This document shows positions 14,401 through 15,103 of a stretch of DNA of 15,103 nt, in pieces (the first letter of the stretch is position 1; every line of letters starts with the position of its first letter). The stretch comes from an uncultured Verrucomicrobiota bacterium (GTDB lineage: Bacteria; Verrucomicrobiota; Verrucomicrobiae; Opitutales; Opitutaceae): contig CAMLNJ010000016.1 of the NCBI GenBank assembly GCA_946481225.1, forward strand, positions 1 through 15,103, written 5' to 3'. A program made the translations under genes and the position numbers. The notes below the pieces were generated by a model. The model was not told where the DNA came from, made no database searches, and saw nothing but the letters and a program-made list of their open reading frames with translations.

Positions 14401-15103
14401 TCTTGAGCACGAGGCTGTGGGAGGAACCGGCGGCGATGGAGGCGACGCCGCCGGCGAAGATCACGACGGGCTCGTCGCGGCGGACGGTGGTGCCGTCTCC
14501 GAGCTGGCCGGAGATGTTCGTGCCCAAGGCGCGGAGGGAGCCGTCGGCGCGAAGGAAAAGGGTGTGGTTGCCGCCGGCCGAGGCCTGGACCACGCCGGGC
14601 GAGGTCTTGGCGGGACGCAGGGTGTAATCGAGCTCGGTGCCGAGGGCGCCGCCGCTGGAATCACCGTTGGCGAGCAGGGAATAGCCGCGGCGGGCGGTGA
14701 CTGTGACGGAGACGGAACGGCTATCGACGGTTTCGTCGTCTTGTGAAACGCGCACCCAGTAGGAGGTGGTCGTGCGAAGCGGCGGGGTGACGAGCATCGG
14801 CCCGGTGGCGCCCTCGACGGGGGCGGTGATGACGCCGCGTTCACCGGCATACCACTGGTAGGCGAGGGGGGCGCCGCCGAGGGCCTGGACGGAGAGGACG
14901 GCGTTTTCTCCGGGTGCGATGGAGGCGGCGGAGGGCTGCGCGGCGATCGTGAACGTCGCCACCATGTAGACCTCGGTCTCGTTCGAGTTCTGCCACGCGG
15001 TGAACGCGAAGGCGCCGGCCAGCGCCGCCGCCGCCGCTCCACCGGTCACGACCAGGCGGCGGTCCAGCCCCTCGAGGCCTTCCGCCACGCGCTCCAGCGT
15101 GAC
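11486..15103 (-). CDS. Large secreted/surface protein: anchor, Ig-like, RCC1 repeats, MBG-type repeats; 5' end open
   Basis: The frame is open from the right edge; the first internal start is GTG at 15088 (1200 residues), but five in-frame codons precede it in the window, so the true start may lie outside. Numbered from that GTG: a hydrophobic segment (~13-32) acts as signal or anchor; an Ig-like domain (~45-131; 'LAYQWY', 'SYWVRVS'); RCC1-type repeats (~167-466) with the motif 'vaagahSLflktDGtLWafG.N..GQLGDGT'; an InlB/Listeria-Bacteroides-like repeat (~472-533); two Ig-like repeats of the 'SGLPVSFEYVSGPATL' type (~537-620 and ~624-702); an MBG-type domain (~704-787; 'NPAFILLYTGFVNGD'); and a beta-rich C-terminal region (~790-1200) opening with GSYEALL. 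No cell-wall sorting or PEP-CTERM motif ends the protein. Probably an extracellular binding or adhesion protein; ligand unknown. A terminator follows the stop. Confidence 0.88.
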   Translation of the reverse strand, partial: VTLERVAEGLEGLDRRLVVTGGAAAAALAGAFAFTAWQNSNETEVYMVATFTIAAQPSAASIAPGENAVLSVQALGGAPLAYQWYAGERGVITAPVEGATGPMLVTPPLRTTTSYWVRVSQDDETVDSRSVSVTVTARRGYSLLANGDSSGGALGTELDYTLRPAKTSPGVVQASAGGNHTLFLRADGSLRALGTNISGQLGDGTTVRRDEPVVIFAGGVASIAAGSSHSLVLKTDGTLWAFGHNGAGQLGDGTTEDRLAPVQIDDEVAAVAAGFAHSLFLKTDGTLWAMGAYTPALTSLTPTRITADSDIVAIAAGQGHSLYIKANGTLWAFGTNFVGQLGDSSTDDRDEPVEIADRVVSVSAGAQHSLFIRSDASLWTMGDNSSGQLGAPALATEFASAPLEIARSVGRVSAGFAHSIFVKTDGTAWAFGDNASGQLGDGTVIARPLPSMIASGIVDVSAGASHSLLLQNPPSHTVTFVLGQGARRTGGGALVQTIREGEAAVVPVFTPPTGKTFQTWSADFQSVTSPLTVNAIYGVTQTIDFPQPAAPVFVAPGGTLTLSASSSSGLPVSFEYVSGPATLAENVLNYTAAGTVVVRAVRPAGMIGGVDYAAAAAVQRNIVITLKPQKITFTTPSSATYGDAPLELSATSDIPDHALTFAVISGPAVLNDDSTISLTGAGSVVVGATQAGDAVYAPATKNFTIEVAKKPLAVSVANTTRAVNQPNPAFILLYTGFVNGDTATKPGVITAAPTATCRAGRASPPGEYPIIISGGTAPNYTFASTAPYLRVVGYGGSYEALLGMTGSDEAPVGKLELTVSAKTLQYSGILSLATDPKPLTFIGTLVPSADFATAAHTFTRAASAALPAVELTFALNVGGLSGALDLGEDETIYFEDGVRLGAPPAPLGEGAHTLVIGASPLQMNDNPVSGAGHASAAISPTSANLVLRGKLADGKLVTATLKSSPARDYRLWANPYGTRTRSFLAGRLALAAHPESRLAGRYYISEDSDSALCWSKAPLPATTHASRRDPSYRDGIGPLFCPIRLDPWLPPLAATRGREAVTLAQRLGLATNNTASAALDVEYGSAESDFGASTGDLPSSLTLSAAGRVTIASPITTPANRAAWKLISLDPATGAFSGRFQLSDTDPDNNRAIPRAVDFSGTLRQPPATETGAPVAEGFLLLPDLDPAAEKTSHAFRLLPVPAAE
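13691..14590 (-). repeat. RCC1 repeat block, six full units plus a partial one
   Basis: About 140-bp units, each encoding roughly 47 residues, recur within the large gene. They are visible at DNA level as recurring 'ggtgccgtcggtyttga..a..aggctgtg' and 'gagctggccgg' stretches. Units begin near protein residues 167, 214, 263, 305, 353, 403 and 452. The third unit (near residue 263) has lost the GQLGDGT segment and is shorter; the last is a half unit. Such repeats normally form a beta-propeller of about seven blades. Confidence 0.85.

Noticed and set aside
13691..14590. Recurring ~140-bp units considered as a CRISPR or satellite array.
   Set aside because: They are in frame, encode RCC1 units with diverged codons, and lack uniform short repeats with unique spacers.
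11522..14746. Two long plus-strand open frames opposite the RCC1 gene.
   Set aside because: No family motifs, compositional bias of antisense reading, and periodicity that simply mirrors the RCC1 repeats.

Overview
This is a GC-rich stretch of bacterial chromosome with ordinary, compact gene spacing. No plasmid, phage or tRNA/rRNA signature is visible. Gene content points to the Verrucomicrobiota, most likely the Opitutaceae. The clues are a sigma factor of the 'DVTQQVFADLARKAAAL' type fused to a membrane and C-terminal domain, a SMUG1-type uracil-DNA glycosylase, an anaerobic sulfatase maturase, and a large secreted RCC1/Ig/MBG-repeat protein. The assignment is by gene style only; no marker gene is present.

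Layout, left to right. (1) 1-771, minus: N-terminal three quarters of a phosphate acetyltransferase (pta), running off the left edge. (2) 885-1067: a 183-bp foldback element with perfect 21-bp terminal inverted repeats, inserted at a TA that lies inside the stop codon of the next gene. (3) 1065-4633, minus: SMUG1-type DNA glycosylase, then hemN (oxygen-independent coproporphyrinogen III dehydrogenase), then an anaerobic sulfatase-maturase-type radical SAM/SPASM protein. hemN and the maturase overlap by ATGA and are probably translationally coupled. (4) 4761-8154, plus: an ECF-type sigma factor carrying a transmembrane segment and a helical C-terminal domain, followed at short distance by two tandem paralogous secreted proteins. 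This looks like one operon. (5) 8192-11326, minus: aldo/keto reductase, a GRDP-like two-TM protein with a Cys-Gly repeat tail, a small one-TM protein with a Ser/Cys/Gly tail, and surE. (6) 11399-11431: a clear intrinsic terminator for the large gene to its right. (7) 11486-15103, minus: a surface or secreted protein of at least 1200 residues with a membrane anchor, an Ig-like domain, RCC1 repeats and several beta-sandwich repeats. Its 5' end is probably outside the window.

Functionally the left third suits a facultative or strict anaerobe: acetyl-phosphate metabolism, oxygen-independent haem synthesis and oxygen-independent sulfatase activation, with the last two locked together by overlapping reading frames. 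The most unusual unit is the 4761-8154 operon, where a membrane-tethered sigma factor is linked to two duplicated exported proteins of unknown role. The paired Cys-rich-tail membrane proteins at 9035-10288 are also little understood. Most starts in the window lack a recognisable Shine-Dalgarno sequence and are preceded by pyrimidine-rich leaders.
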